DNA of 64,000 nt from Chloroflexota bacterium (GTDB lineage: Bacteria > Chloroflexota > Limnocylindria > Limnocylindrales > CSP1-4), in the NCBI GenBank assembly GCA_005883615.1, contig VBEC01000021.1, forward strand, positions 23,623-87,622, written 5' to 3'. Under the pieces are notes generated by a model, which was not told the origin of the DNA, made no database searches, and saw only the letters and a list, made by a program, of their open reading frames with translations. Shown here one piece after another: positions 1-9,156 of the stretch (position 1 is its first letter; every line of letters starts with the position of its first letter). The position numbers and the translations under genes were made by a program.

Positions 1-773
1 TTGCCGGTCTGGCCGATCTGGTGGGCGTAGTTGATCCAGCCGGCATCGACAGCAGCCCTGGTCGCTCCAACTGCCCCACCAAGGGCATCGGCCAGCTCCT
101 GCACGATCTTGAAGCCGTCTTCGCCGGCTACGCCGCGGCCACCGGCCACGACGATGCGGGCTTCCTCGATCGGGGCCGCTGCTCCGGCCTCCGCCACGCT
201 TTCCACGACGGGGACGCTGGGCAGCTTCGCATCGCCGCCTGGATTGCTTGATTCAACCGCTCCCTTCGTCGCGGCCGGCTGCGCAGTGACGGCGTTCGGC
301 CGGATCGTGATGATTCCGTGCTCGCCGACGAACGCATTGCGTGTGGTGAGCCTCCCACCGAACACGCTCATCTCGACGGTCGGGCCGTCGTCGGCCCAGC
401 CGAGGCCCGTCGCATTCGCAAGCACAGGCCAGCCGAGAAGCACAGACAGGACGCCCGCCGCGTCCCGGCCTTCCGGGCCCGCCCCGAGCAGGAGATAGTC
501 CGGCGGCTCGTCGGCGGCGAGTGCTGCCACCCGCTCTGCGAGGAGGGTGGCACTCGCGTGCCCGTCCGTGACCGGGTCGGCGACCGAGAGGACGCGTGGC
601 ACGAACCGTGCCAGCTCTTCCGCCGGCTTCCCCGGGTCGGCACCCACCACGACGCCGACGACGTCGCGACCGGCCTGCTCGGCGATCCCACGCGCGGCAG
701 TGGCGACCTCGGTGGTTATTCGCGAGAGTTTCCCGTCGGCGACCTCGGCGATGACCCAGATCGAGCGGGCCAT
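1..773 (-). CDS. etfA: Electron transfer flavoprotein alpha subunit (3' end outside window)
   Basis: EtfA pairs with EtfB to carry electrons from acyl-CoA dehydrogenases to a quinone reductase; it holds FAD. The frame opens with [18 protein letters not shown], the usual EtfA N-terminus, and overlaps the etfB stop by 4 bases (ATGA). About 257 codons are present. The last visible part carries the start of the FAD domain, with [14 protein letters not shown] followed by AAVDAGW and HQIGQTG, where EtfA residues contact FAD. The C-terminus lies beyond the left edge, so length cannot be judged. It is translated with etfB and sits near an acyl-CoA dehydrogenase and a FadF/EMO-like protein. Confidence 0.96.
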   Translation of the reverse strand, partial: MARSIWVIAEVADGKLSRITTEVATAARGIAEQAGRDVVGVVVGADPGKPAEELARFVPRVLSVADPVTDGHASATLLAERVAALAADEPPDYLLLGAGPEGRDAAGVLSVLLGWPVLANATGLGWADDGPTVEMSVFGGRLTTRNAFVGEHGIITIRPNAVTAQPAATKGAVESSNPGGDAKLPSVPVVESVAEAGAAAPIEEARIVVAGGRGVAGEDGFKIVQELADALGGAVGATRAAVDAGWINYAHQIGQTG

Positions 774-1561
774 CAGATGATCCTCCGCTCGGCGAGGAAG
801 GCCACGACCTGGTCGGCGGCGACATCGGCCGGTTCGCGAACGACGCGAGTGGCCGCTCGCGGCGGGGGCGGGGTGGATTCGAGCACCTTGGTGCCCGAGG
901 CCGCGCCACCGACTGCCTGCCCACCTAGATCAAGGTCCGCCAGGGATCGGGTCACGATCTCCTTAGACCGGGCGGCCATGATCCCCTTGAGTGACGGGTA
1001 ACGCGGCTCCCCGAGCGCCTGGGTGCAGACGACCAGCGCCGGCATCGGCGCCTCCAGCACGTCGAAGCCTGTCGGCGAGATGCGGCGCACTCTCACCTGG
1101 CCCGCCGTTTCGTCCGGTTCGATCTTCGCCGCGTAGGACAGGAGAGGCAGGCCAAGCAGCGCTGCGACGCCCGGACCGACGACTCCCGCGCCGCCGTCGG
1201 AGGTGTCGGCGCCGGCAAACACCAGGTCGTATTCGAGCGTCTCGAGCGCTGCGGCCAGGACTCGCGCCGTGGAGAGCGTGTCCGATCCCTCGAGCGAAGA
1301 GTCCGTCACCAGGACGCCTCGATGCGCCCCCATCGCGAGCGCCTTGCGCATGGTCTCGGGGGCGTTCGACGGAGCCATGGCCAGTACCGTGATCTCGCCG
1401 TCTCCCGCTTCGGTCAGCTTGATCGCCGCCTCGAGGGCGTATTCGTCGTTGGCGTTGACCACTGCGGGCACGGCCGCTCGGTCGAGTCGCATCTCCGCTG
1501 TCAGGCGCTCCCCACCCGCCGCGGTGTCGGGGACCGGCTTCATCAGTACGACGATGCGCAC
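773..1561 (-). CDS. etfB: Electron transfer flavoprotein beta subunit
   Basis: EtfB is the AMP-binding partner of EtfA. The 262-residue protein has the family N-terminus ([13 protein letters not shown]), the block [15 protein letters not shown], the middle motif [19 protein letters not shown] and the recognition region [16 protein letters not shown], all collinear with EtfB proteins of normal length. It starts with GTG; a strong ribosome site (GGCAGGAGGATC) lies about 8 bases upstream, so this gene is leadered. The stop overlaps the etfA start. About 57 bases separate it from the acyl-CoA dehydrogenase upstream, so the three are probably co-transcribed. Confidence 0.97.
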   Translation of the reverse strand: MRIVVLMKPVPDTAAGGERLTAEMRLDRAAVPAVVNANDEYALEAAIKLTEAGDGEITVLAMAPSNAPETMRKALAMGAHRGVLVTDSSLEGSDTLSTARVLAAALETLEYDLVFAGADTSDGGAGVVGPGVAALLGLPLLSYAAKIEPDETAGQVRVRRISPTGFDVLEAPMPALVVCTQALGEPRYPSLKGIMAARSKEIVTRSLADLDLGGQAVGGAASGTKVLESTPPPPRAATRVVREPADVAADQVVAFLAERRII

Positions 1562-1618
1562 GAAGCGTGATCCTCCTGCCAGTTCGATCGGCCGCCGGGC
1601 GGCGGCGTTGGCACCTCG

Positions 1619-2803
1619 TCAGTGCGGCTGTCGAGCGAGGAGGGCGCGGGCGACGACAAGCCGTTGGATCTGCTGCGTGCCTTCGTAGAGCTGGGTGATC
1701 TTTGCGTCACGCATCATCCGCTCGACCGGGAACTCGTCGATGTAGCCGTATCCACCGAGTACCTGGACGGCGTCGGTGGTGACTCGCATCGCGGCGTCTC
1801 CGGCCACGAGTTTACACAGGGACGCCCAGCGTCCGGCATCGGCCGAGCCACCCTCGATCTCGGTGCAGGCCTTGTACAGGAGCTGGCGGGCGGCTTCGGT
1901 TGCGGCGTCCATGTCCGCGAGCATGCCCTGGACCATCTGGAGCTCCCCGATCGGCTTGCCGAACTGTTTCCGCTCGGCCGCGTAGCGGACCGCCACGTCG
2001 AGGGCACCCTGGGCAACGCCAACGGCCTGCGCGGCGATGCCGGGGCGCGAGCGCTCGAATGTCTTCATCGCGATCGCGAAACCCTGGCCTTCATCCCCGA
2101 GCCGGTGATCGGCTGGGATGCGCACACGATCGAACGAGAGCTCGGCCGTTGGCGAGCCTCGGATGCCCATCTTGTGCTCCAGGCGGGACACGCTGAATCC
2201 CCGGGAGTCGGACGGGACGACGAAGGCCGACAGGTTCCGGTAGCGAGGTCCCTCCGGATCCGTGACTGCAAAGACGACCACCAGGTCCGCCACGCTGCCC
2301 TGGCTGATGAAGCGCTTTTCGCCGCTGATGACGTATTCGTCTCCCTCCCGCGTGGCGCGAGTCCGAATCGCGGCCGCGTCCGAGCCCGCCTCCGATTCGG
2401 TGAGGGCAAACGCAATGAGCTTCCGGCCGGCGGCCAGGTCGGGCAGCCAGTGTGTTTTCTGCTCCTGAGTTCCGGCGTTGCGGATGGGCAGAGACGCGAG
2501 CTCCTGGACCGCAAGGATCAGCCCCGAGGTTGCGCAGACCCTGCTGATCTCCTCGATCGCCAGGCAGACCGTCAGGAGGTCGGCCCCGATGCCGCCGAAT
2601 CGCTCTTCGAAGGGCAGCGCAAGGATGTCGTGATCCGCCAGGAGGTCCTTGACATCCATCGGGAACTCGGCCGACCGATCGATCTCGGCGGCCCGTGGCG
2701 AGATGCGTTCGGCGGCGAGCACCCGGACTGCCTCCCGGAGCATCTGCTGCTCTTCGGTCAGCTGGTAGCCGGTGGTCTGGTTGGTCGCCGTCACCGGCGG
2801 CAT
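1619..2803 (-). CDS. Acyl-CoA dehydrogenase
   Basis: FAD enzyme that oxidises an acyl-CoA to the 2-enoyl-CoA and hands electrons to EtfAB encoded just downstream. The 394-residue protein is of family length. It has the FAD/substrate motif FALTESEAGSDAA, the GEKRFISQG block, GYGYIDEFPVERMMRDAKI, and YEGTQQIQR, whose Glu is the usual catalytic base. The substrate chain length cannot be told from sequence. The ATG at 2803 begins MPPVTATNQ; a longer frame upstream has no family similarity. A TAGGAT hexamer at 2802-2807 overlaps this ATG and lies 7 bases before an in-frame GTG at 2794, so the true start may be a leaderless GTG giving a protein three residues shorter. Confidence 0.95.
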   Translation of the reverse strand: MPPVTATNQTTGYQLTEEQQMLREAVRVLAAERISPRAAEIDRSAEFPMDVKDLLADHDILALPFEERFGGIGADLLTVCLAIEEISRVCATSGLILAVQELASLPIRNAGTQEQKTHWLPDLAAGRKLIAFALTESEAGSDAAAIRTRATREGDEYVISGEKRFISQGSVADLVVVFAVTDPEGPRYRNLSAFVVPSDSRGFSVSRLEHKMGIRGSPTAELSFDRVRIPADHRLGDEGQGFAIAMKTFERSRPGIAAQAVGVAQGALDVAVRYAAERKQFGKPIGELQMVQGMLADMDAATEAARQLLYKACTEIEGGSADAGRWASLCKLVAGDAAMRVTTDAVQVLGGYGYIDEFPVERMMRDAKITQLYEGTQQIQRLVVARALLARQPH

Positions 2804-2807
2804 CCTA
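2802..2807 (-). promoter_or_regulatory. -10 hexamer (TAGGAT), leaderless type
   Basis: TAGGAT lies 7 bases before the GTG at 2794 in the acyl-CoA dehydrogenase frame, the spacing expected if transcription begins at the start codon. No Shine-Dalgarno sequence is present. I see no clear -35 box. Confidence 0.5.
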
Positions 2808-2936
2808 GCATCCGGTTTTGCGCACTCGTACGGCGCCGTTCCCTCGCGCGCAGCGCACCGCGGGCCGCAGTACCCTGCAGGCCGCAGGCTGCAGTCAGGG
2901 GGCGTCAGGCTCGTGGCCGCGGCATGAGGGTCCGTC

Positions 2937-3158
2937 ATGGAGCAGACAACCGCATTCGCCCTGATTGTTGCGGCCGTCATCGGCATGTTCGGGTTGCTGT
3001 TCATCATTCGGCGGCAGCGTCATGAAGTCGAGGACGCCGGCCGAGAGAGCCCCTTCGGGGTATCGACCGAGGGCATGAAGGTCTGCCCGAAGTGCGGCCG
3101 CGGCAACCTCTGGACGGACGCGAGCTGCATCTACTGCGGCACCCACCTGAAGGGCTGA
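2937..3158 (+). CDS. Small membrane-anchored zinc-ribbon protein
   Basis: A 73-residue protein of unknown role. Residues about 6-24 form one transmembrane helix (FALIVAAVIGMFGLLFII), followed by a basic RRQR stop-transfer and a charged linker. The C-terminus holds two CxxC knuckles (CPKCG and CIYCG) about 14 residues apart, a rubredoxin-like zinc ribbon facing the cytoplasm by the positive-inside rule. It is divergent from the acyl-CoA dehydrogenase and convergent with the FadF-like gene. A GAGGG lies about 9 bases before the ATG. No specific function can be assigned. Confidence 0.8.
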   Translation: MEQTTAFALIVAAVIGMFGLLFIIRRQRHEVEDAGRESPFGVSTEGMKVCPKCGRGNLWTDASCIYCGTHLKG

Positions 3159-3191
3159 GGGCACCGGTTCGGCGTTTCCCCGCGACGCGCC

Positions 3192-5309
3192 CTACTGAAG
3201 GACGGAGAGACGGCGTCCCCCTTCAGCAGGGATTGCGCTCTCGGCCAGGAGCTCGGCGATGTCGGCGATCGAGACCGGGTCCTCCGTGCCCGGACCGCGA
3301 CCGGCGTCTGCGAGGCCGTCCTTGAGCATGACCATGCAGAACGGACAGGCCACCGCCACGGTCTCGGCCCCCGTCGCGAGTGCCTGGCGGGTGCGCTCCT
3401 GGTTGATACGCGTTCCGCGCGTCTCCTCCATCCACATTCGACCGCCGCCGGCGCCGCAGCAGAACGTATTCCGGCCGTGGCGTTCCATCTCCTCGAGCTG
3501 GAGCCCCGGCACCGCCGCCAGGGCGTCGCGCGGCGCGGACTCGATTCCGTTGTAGCGCGTGAGGTAGCACGGATCGTGATAGGTCACCTTGCCGGCAACC
3601 GCGCCGTCTTCACCGATCCGCAGCCGGCCGGAGGTCAGCAATCGGTCCAGGTATACGGAGTGATGAACGACCTCGAACGAACCACCCAACTGGCCGTATT
3701 CGTTGCCGATGACGTTGAAGCAGTGCGGGCATGCGGTCACGATCGTGCGCTCGTTCATGCCGTAGCGGTTCAGCGTTTCGACGTTGCCCGATGCGAGGAT
3801 CTGATAGAGGTAGTCGTTGCCCATGCGTCGAGCCGGATCGCCGGTGCACGACTCCTCCTGACCGAGGATGGCGAAGCGCACACCGGCCGCGTTGAGGCAC
3901 GTCGCGAATGCCCGGGCGACCCGCCGATTGCGCTCGTCGAAGGCGGCCGCACAGCCGACCCAGTAGAGCACCTCGATTTCGTCGAGCCGGCCGTCGGCCG
4001 CAAGCGAGGCGACTGTTGGCACCTCGAAGGGCAGGCCGCGTGTCCAGTCGGTTCGGGTCGAGCGGGGCTGGCCCCACGGGTTGCCGACACCCTCCATGTT
4101 CCGCATCGCGCCGGCCATTTCCTGCGGAAAGCGACTCTCGTCGAGGACGAGGTTGCGACGCAGTCCCACGATCTTGTCGACGTGCTCGATGAGCACCGGG
4201 CAGGCCTCGACGCATGCGCCACAGGTCACGCAATCCCAGACCGCATCGAAGGGAATGGCGGTGTCGACGATCGGACGGGCAAGGAGCTCCGGCCGGACGC
4301 CGTCCGTCAGGCCATACGTCTCCCGCACCGAAGGGCTGTTCGGGATCAGCGGGACGCCCTCCTCGGCGTCTGCCGCCATGTCGCGGATGCCCATGATGAA
4401 GGTCTTCGGGTTGAGCGGCTTTCCGGTGGCCCAGGCCGGGCAGGCAGCCTGGCAGCGCCCGCACTCGGTGCAGGTAAATCCGTCGAGGAGGTCTTTCCAG
4501 CCGAGGTCCTGGAGGGTCTTGAGACCGAACGTCGCGTCCTCGCGTTCGAGATCCATCGAAGGCAGCTCGCCCCGCGGCGCCAGCTTCCGGAAATAGATGT
4601 TGAAGAAGCTCGTGACGATGTGGAGGTGCTTGCTGTAGGGCAGATACACCAGGAACAGCGCGACCAGCGCGATGTGCGCCCACCAAAGCGAGATGAATCC
4701 GGTCTCGACGCCACCCGGCCTCAGGATCGAGCGGAACGGGACTGCCAGGGCCGAAGCGACGAACGCACCCGGCTGGTCGCCATAGCGCGCGAACTCGAAT
4801 GCCTGCGCGAGCAGCTCCGTCGCGACGACCCCGCCGATCAGCGCAAGGATGACGAGCGCATCCGTCGTGTACGTCAGGCGCGCCGGCCGGGTCACGAGGC
4901 GCCGGAAAAAGGCATACCCGATTGCCACCAGGACGATGACCGTCACGACGTTCTGGAGTGCCGAGACCGCCGTCCAGAGCAGGCTATCGAGCGGCCACGA
5001 GAGCACCGCCTGGATGAACCCACCCGTGACGGCGTTGGCCGTACCGACCGTCAGCAGCACGAACCCCCAGAAAATGCCCCAATGCATCAGTGCCGCGCGA
5101 GGGTCCTTGAACATCCGGGTCTGGATGAGCGCGTACTCCACGACGCCCCACAACCGCGCCGGGATGTTGCCCGAGACGGTCGACGGTCCAGCGACCGCGA
5201 AGACCCGCAGGTGGCGGGCCATCACCAGCGCGAAGATCACCGCAGCTCCATAGAACAGCGGAAACACCAGCGGGTAGGCGGGGACGTGTTCGAACGGGCC
5301 GAACAGCAC
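3192..5309 (-). CDS. Membrane Fe-S oxidoreductase, FadF/EMO type (ETF:menaquinone oxidoreductase candidate)
   Basis: A 705-residue protein with a five-helix NarI-like cytochrome b domain (about residues 1-230, with His in the helices), two 4Fe-4S sites (CTECGRCQAACP and CVTCGACVEACP), then two CCG-type domains (GCAAAF to CPHC, and HDPCYL with CCGAGGGRMW to CPFC). This is the layout of Bacillus FadF and of the proposed ETF:menaquinone oxidoreductase (EMO), related to heterodisulfide reductase HdrDE. Its place beside etfAB and an acyl-CoA dehydrogenase supports a role moving electrons from reduced ETF into the quinone pool. The start is GTG with GAGAGG just upstream. Quinone specificity is inferred. 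Confidence 0.88.
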   Translation of the reverse strand: MLFGPFEHVPAYPLVFPLFYGAAVIFALVMARHLRVFAVAGPSTVSGNIPARLWGVVEYALIQTRMFKDPRAALMHWGIFWGFVLLTVGTANAVTGGFIQAVLSWPLDSLLWTAVSALQNVVTVIVLVAIGYAFFRRLVTRPARLTYTTDALVILALIGGVVATELLAQAFEFARYGDQPGAFVASALAVPFRSILRPGGVETGFISLWWAHIALVALFLVYLPYSKHLHIVTSFFNIYFRKLAPRGELPSMDLEREDATFGLKTLQDLGWKDLLDGFTCTECGRCQAACPAWATGKPLNPKTFIMGIRDMAADAEEGVPLIPNSPSVRETYGLTDGVRPELLARPIVDTAIPFDAVWDCVTCGACVEACPVLIEHVDKIVGLRRNLVLDESRFPQEMAGAMRNMEGVGNPWGQPRSTRTDWTRGLPFEVPTVASLAADGRLDEIEVLYWVGCAAAFDERNRRVARAFATCLNAAGVRFAILGQEESCTGDPARRMGNDYLYQILASGNVETLNRYGMNERTIVTACPHCFNVIGNEYGQLGGSFEVVHHSVYLDRLLTSGRLRIGEDGAVAGKVTYHDPCYLTRYNGIESAPRDALAAVPGLQLEEMERHGRNTFCCGAGGGRMWMEETRGTRINQERTRQALATGAETVAVACPFCMVMLKDGLADAGRGPGTEDPVSIADIAELLAESAIPAEGGRRLSVLQ

Positions 5310-5323
5310 GCTGCCTCTCGCGG

Positions 5324-5890
5324 TCAGTCGGGTCTGCGGCCGGCGACCTGGTCCAGATCGCCGACGAGGAGGTCTGCGCGCCCGATCCGCGCCTGGTGGT
5401 CGAACGGTCCGGCGAGAGTTTCGAGCGCGTGCGGGAGCACTGCCACGATCGCGTCGAGCGACTCGATGGCGCCCTTCGGACTGCCGGGCAGGTTGACCAA
5501 CAAGCTCCGACCACGAACCCCCACCACTCCGCGCGACAGGTCGGCCATCGGCGTGTGCCGGCGACCCTCGGCTCGCATGGCTTCGGCCAGGCCCGGCACC
5601 GCGTAGTCGAGCACGGAGGATGTCGCCTGGGGGGTGACGTCGCGAGGCGTCAGGCCCGTGCCCCCGGTCGTGATCACGAGCCGATGCCGAGCGGCGCCCG
5701 CGACCAGGGCCTCGGCGATCAGCGCCTCCTCGTCGGGCACGACCTCGCGAGTGACGACGAGGCCGAGACCTTCCAGGCGCGTGCCGACTTCCTCGCCCGA
5801 TGCGTCGTCACGCTCGCCCGCGGCGCTTCGGTCGCTGACTGTCAGAACGAGCGCGGTCAGCCCGCCAAGGGGGCCCCCCGGATCGCTCAC
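5324..5890 (-). CDS. mogA: MogA/MoaB-type molybdopterin adenylyltransferase
   Basis: Adenylates molybdopterin before metal insertion by MoeA. The 188-residue protein has the MoCF-binding motifs: VLTVSDR at the N-terminus, VITTGGTGLTPRDVTP, and NLPGSPKGA near the C-terminus. The frame stays open further upstream, but the family begins about ten residues before VLTVSD, so I take the GTG at 5890 (VSDPGGPLGG). It follows moaC by 28 bases at the end of the moeA-moaC-mogA run. MoaB and MogA are hard to separate by sequence; the context is molybdenum cofactor in either case. Confidence 0.9.
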   Translation of the reverse strand: MSDPGGPLGGLTALVLTVSDRSAAGERDDASGEEVGTRLEGLGLVVTREVVPDEEALIAEALVAGAARHRLVITTGGTGLTPRDVTPQATSSVLDYAVPGLAEAMRAEGRRHTPMADLSRGVVGVRGRSLLVNLPGSPKGAIESLDAIVAVLPHALETLAGPFDHQARIGRADLLVGDLDQVAGRRPD

Positions 5891-5918
5891 TGCGGGACCA
5901 TGGCGCGGCAGATCTCGA

Positions 5919-6572
5919 TCATAGTCCGCTGGGGCGCCGGCTCGGGCGCGGGAGGCGGCCGGCCATCCGTTCCGACGTCCGTTTCGGACGGGCGGCAGTT
6001 GGATCGCGATCGCGCAGCCACTCGCCGCTCGTGCCGCCTGATTTCGCGAGCAGACGAACCGAACGGATCTCGACGCCTCGCTCGACACCCTTGACCATGT
6101 CGTAGATCGTCAGCGCGGCGATCGACACGGCAGTCAAGGCTTCCATCTCGACCCCGGTTGGACCAACCGTGGCGGCCTCGGCGCGAACCCGCAACGCGCC
6201 GGCAGCGCGATCCGGGGTCACTGTTACGACGAGATCGGTCAGGGCGATCGGATGACAGAGCGGAATGAGATCCGAGGTGCGCTTGCCGCCCATGACGCCG
6301 GCCAGCTCGGCGACCGACAGTACGTCGCCCTTTGGGCCGCCACCATCGATCACGAGGCTCAAGGTCTCCTGGGACAGCCCTACGACCGCCTCGGCGACGG
6401 CCCTCCGGGCGGTTGCCGGTTTCTCGCTCACGTCGACCATCCGGGGCCGCCCGGCCCGATCGACGTGCGTCAGGCGGCGCCGGTCGGCTCGAGTTTCGGA
6501 CGGGTTGAAGAACGACCCGGTCGGAGCCCGCGTCGCCGGCGCTCGTTTCGGGCGCACTCGATCGGCACTCAT
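5919..6572 (-). CDS. moaC: Cyclic pyranopterin monophosphate synthase
   Basis: MoaC converts 3',8-cyclo-GTP, the product of MoaA, into cyclic pyranopterin monophosphate in molybdenum-cofactor synthesis. Signature blocks are present: LTHVDRAGRPRMVDVSEK, the LIPLCHPIAL motif with the conserved Cys-His, and GVEMEALTAVSIAALTIYDM with the catalytic Lys following it. The chosen ATG overlaps the moeA stop (ATGA); an alternative ATG lies 12 bases further out. The protein (217 residues) is longer than the usual 160 or so because of basic, Pro/Arg-rich tails at both ends, which are probably disordered. Confidence 0.93.
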   Translation of the reverse strand: MSADRVRPKRAPATRAPTGSFFNPSETRADRRRLTHVDRAGRPRMVDVSEKPATARRAVAEAVVGLSQETLSLVIDGGGPKGDVLSVAELAGVMGGKRTSDLIPLCHPIALTDLVVTVTPDRAAGALRVRAEAATVGPTGVEMEALTAVSIAALTIYDMVKGVERGVEIRSVRLLAKSGGTSGEWLRDRDPTAARPKRTSERMAGRLPRPSRRPSGL

Positions 6573-7885
6573 CGGTCCAGCCACCAGAGCTCGACCTCGG
6601 TCCCCGCGTCCACGCCATCGACATCCTCCGGGATGATGGCCAGGGCCTCAGCGGCGGCGAGCGCGCTGATGACATGACTCCCCTGCCCGCCCGCGAGGCG
6701 TACTGGGACGCGCCCACGTTCGTCACGAACGATTCTTCCCTCCTGATCGCGCTGGGCCACGACGCGAAGATACGCTCGCCGGCCGGGGCTCTTCTTCGCC
6801 TCACCGAGCAGAACCGCTCGATCCACCTGGCGGCCGAGCTCACAGTCTCCAGCCAGTTTCCGGATCGCGGGCCGGACGAAGAGCTCGAACGTGACGAACG
6901 TCGAAACCGGGTTGCCTGGCAGTCCGAACAGCAGCACCGGCGGATCATTCGAGCGCTTCGCAAGCCCGAAGGCAAACGGCTTGCCGGGCTGCACGGCGAC
7001 CCGCCAGAGGTCGACCGTTCCGAGTGCGCCAAATGCCTCGCGTACCACGTCGTATGGCCCGACCGATACGCCACCGCTGACGATGATCGCGTCGGCGGTC
7101 GCAACACCCTGGGCCAGTCGGTCGCGGACATCGGCGAGCCGGTCCTGCGCGATCCCGAGATCGATCGCATCAGCATCCGACGTCATGACCAGCGCGCGAA
7201 GGCCGGGGCCGTTCGCGTCCGGGATCCCGGCGGCTCCAAGCGGCTGCCCCGGTGCGCGAATCTCGTCGCCGGTGGCCAGCACAGCAACGCGCGGTCGCCG
7301 GCGAACGAGGACGCGGTCCACGGCCGAACCCGCCAGCAGGGAAATCCGCGCGGGATTGAGGGTCATCCCCGGGTCGAGAAGCCGGTCACCTCCCGCGAGA
7401 TCGCTTCCCGCTTGCCGGATCGAGCCACCCACTGTCACGGCGCGATACACCGCGACGCGTGCCGGGAGCGGGCCCGTGGCATCCCGACCGCGCGGACCCG
7501 TGGCCCCTCCGTCGGCGCCCACGGGGGTCGTCTCCTCGACGGGCACGACGGCGTCGGCACCTTCCGGGAGAGGAGCCCCCGTCGCGATGCGGACGGCCGT
7601 GCCGCGGCCGACCACTCGATCAGGCGCCGAGCCGGCTCGAACCTCGCCAACCACCGCCAGAACCACGGGACTCGTCTCCTGTGCACCTGCCACGTCAGCC
7701 GACCGAATCGCATAGCCGTCCATCGCGCTGTTGTCCCACGGGGGCAGGGCCGTCGCGCTGATCGCCGGCTCGGCGAGCACGCGGCCCAGCGCGTCGCCCA
7801 CCGCCACCCGTTCCGTGGACACAGGTCCCTCGATCGTCGCGAGGATTCGATCCAGCGCCTCCTCGACCGACAGGAGATCGTTCAC
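6569..7885 (-). CDS. moeA: Molybdopterin molybdenumtransferase
   Basis: MoeA inserts molybdate into adenylated molybdopterin. The 438-residue protein starts with VNDLLSVEEALDRIL and has PPWDNSAMDGYA, IATGAPLPEGADAVV, VLATGDEI, SGGVSVGPYDVV and GLPGNPVS, all family motifs in order, with the C-terminal beta domain at the end. The GTG start overlaps the stop of the upstream protease gene (GTGA). It is co-translated with moaC and mogA. No molybdoenzyme is encoded in the window, so the client enzyme is unknown. Confidence 0.96.
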   Translation of the reverse strand: MNDLLSVEEALDRILATIEGPVSTERVAVGDALGRVLAEPAISATALPPWDNSAMDGYAIRSADVAGAQETSPVVLAVVGEVRAGSAPDRVVGRGTAVRIATGAPLPEGADAVVPVEETTPVGADGGATGPRGRDATGPLPARVAVYRAVTVGGSIRQAGSDLAGGDRLLDPGMTLNPARISLLAGSAVDRVLVRRRPRVAVLATGDEIRAPGQPLGAAGIPDANGPGLRALVMTSDADAIDLGIAQDRLADVRDRLAQGVATADAIIVSGGVSVGPYDVVREAFGALGTVDLWRVAVQPGKPFAFGLAKRSNDPPVLLFGLPGNPVSTFVTFELFVRPAIRKLAGDCELGRQVDRAVLLGEAKKSPGRRAYLRVVAQRDQEGRIVRDERGRVPVRLAGGQGSHVISALAAAEALAIIPEDVDGVDAGTEVELWWLDR

Positions 7886-9156
7886 GACGGCGCCTCCGGA
7901 GGTTTGTCCGGGGGGTCGTTCGGCCGCTTGGTGGAATCCGGCCCGGGACGTCCCTGCCGGCCGGTGTTCCACGGGCGCGGCACGGCGCTCGCCACCGACA
8001 ACCACGCTCTCCGCCCGGCCGATGGGCTTCCGGCTCGCTCCGTGGCGCGACGCTGGATCGCCGCTACGACCGAGCGGCGCGTGAGGACGCCCAGCAACCC
8101 TGCACCCTCGCTCACCGGCAGCCCGTCGACACCGGTTCGTCGAAGCTCCTCGAGGCCTGCCCGCATTGGCAATTCAGGGGCGAGAATGGGTAAGACGGGC
8201 GCCCCGACCATGATCTGCTCGGCTCGCGTCGTTGGCCATCGGCGGCGAGCGATTCGGCGCAGGTCGGACACGCCGATCAGTCCCAGTAACGAATCGCCGC
8301 GCATCACCGCCAGGCTCGAGGCATCCGCGCGGTCGAGGTACTGACCCGCGAACGTATCGAGGGTGAGCTGCGGCGAGACGGACGGTGTATCCCGTTCCAT
8401 GACCTCGTCCACACGCAGGCCCTCGAGCAGATCCTCGATCGCGGCGCGCCGGTCGAGACCGCGCGCGGCGCTGCCCAGGAACCAGCCGCTTACGACGAGC
8501 ATGACGCTCGTCAGCGCATCGCCCATGACGCTGACCACGAGACCGATCCCGATCAGGACGTAGCCGACGAGGCGCCCGACGAGCACCGCCACCCGGCTCC
8601 CGCGTCGCTCGTCGCCCGTGTACTCCCACGCAACCGCGCGCAGGATTCGGCCGCCATCCAGTGGGTAGGCGGGGACCAGGTGGAGGAGGCCCAGGCCGGT
8701 GTTGAGAATACCCAGCAGGAAGGCCGCTTCCACGAACGGAACCCGGATGTCGTTGACAGCCAGCGCGGCGGCCACGAGTGACAGGCCGATCGCCAGACTC
8801 GCCAGGGGGCCGGCGGCGGCGATCCACGCTTCGTCCCGCGGTCGCCCTGCGGCCTGGTCGATGAGGGCGGCCCCGCCGAAGAACAGCAGATTGATGGGCG
8901 CGACCGGGACGCCCCGGCGTCGAGCCGTGATCCCATGCGCCAGCTCGTGGACCAGGACAGAACCGAGGAAAGCGAAGGCGGCCACCAGCCCGACCCCCCA
9001 GCGGACCTGGGCCGGCACGTTCGGGCTCAGCTCGCCCACCTCCGTAGCGGCCACTGCGGTGATTACGGCCAGGATCAGGATCCAGACCGGGTGTATCCGG
9101 ATCTCGATGCCCATGATCCGCGCGACGGGGACCCCACCGACCGGCCGGAGCGTCAT
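7882..9156 (-). CDS. Site-2 protease (M50) with tandem CBS domains
   Basis: Intramembrane zinc metalloprotease of 424 residues. Six or so membrane segments fill residues 1-215. The catalytic HExxH is in VLVHELAHG and the second metal motif is in LVPAYPLDGGR. Two CBS domains (roughly 235-360) follow and could sense an adenine nucleotide. The last 55 residues are hydrophilic and Pro/Arg-rich. The ATG overlaps the stop of the DUF1461 gene and the stop overlaps the moeA start, so protease and cofactor genes are tightly coupled. Its substrate is unknown. M50-CBS fusions are common in Actinobacteria and Chloroflexota, so the fusion is not new, but its place in a molybdenum-cofactor run is notable. 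Confidence 0.92.
   Translation of the reverse strand: MTLRPVGGVPVARIMGIEIRIHPVWILILAVITAVAATEVGELSPNVPAQVRWGVGLVAAFAFLGSVLVHELAHGITARRRGVPVAPINLLFFGGAALIDQAAGRPRDEAWIAAAGPLASLAIGLSLVAAALAVNDIRVPFVEAAFLLGILNTGLGLLHLVPAYPLDGGRILRAVAWEYTGDERRGSRVAVLVGRLVGYVLIGIGLVVSVMGDALTSVMLVVSGWFLGSAARGLDRRAAIEDLLEGLRVDEVMERDTPSVSPQLTLDTFAGQYLDRADASSLAVMRGDSLLGLIGVSDLRRIARRRWPTTRAEQIMVGAPVLPILAPELPMRAGLEELRRTGVDGLPVSEGAGLLGVLTRRSVVAAIQRRATERAGSPSAGRRAWLSVASAVPRPWNTGRQGRPGPDSTKRPNDPPDKPPEAPS

Noticed and set aside
3477..5606. Long plus-strand frame of about 700 codons
   Set aside because: Antisense to the Fe-S membrane protein, with His/Arg/Asp-rich low-quality translation and no recognisable domain.
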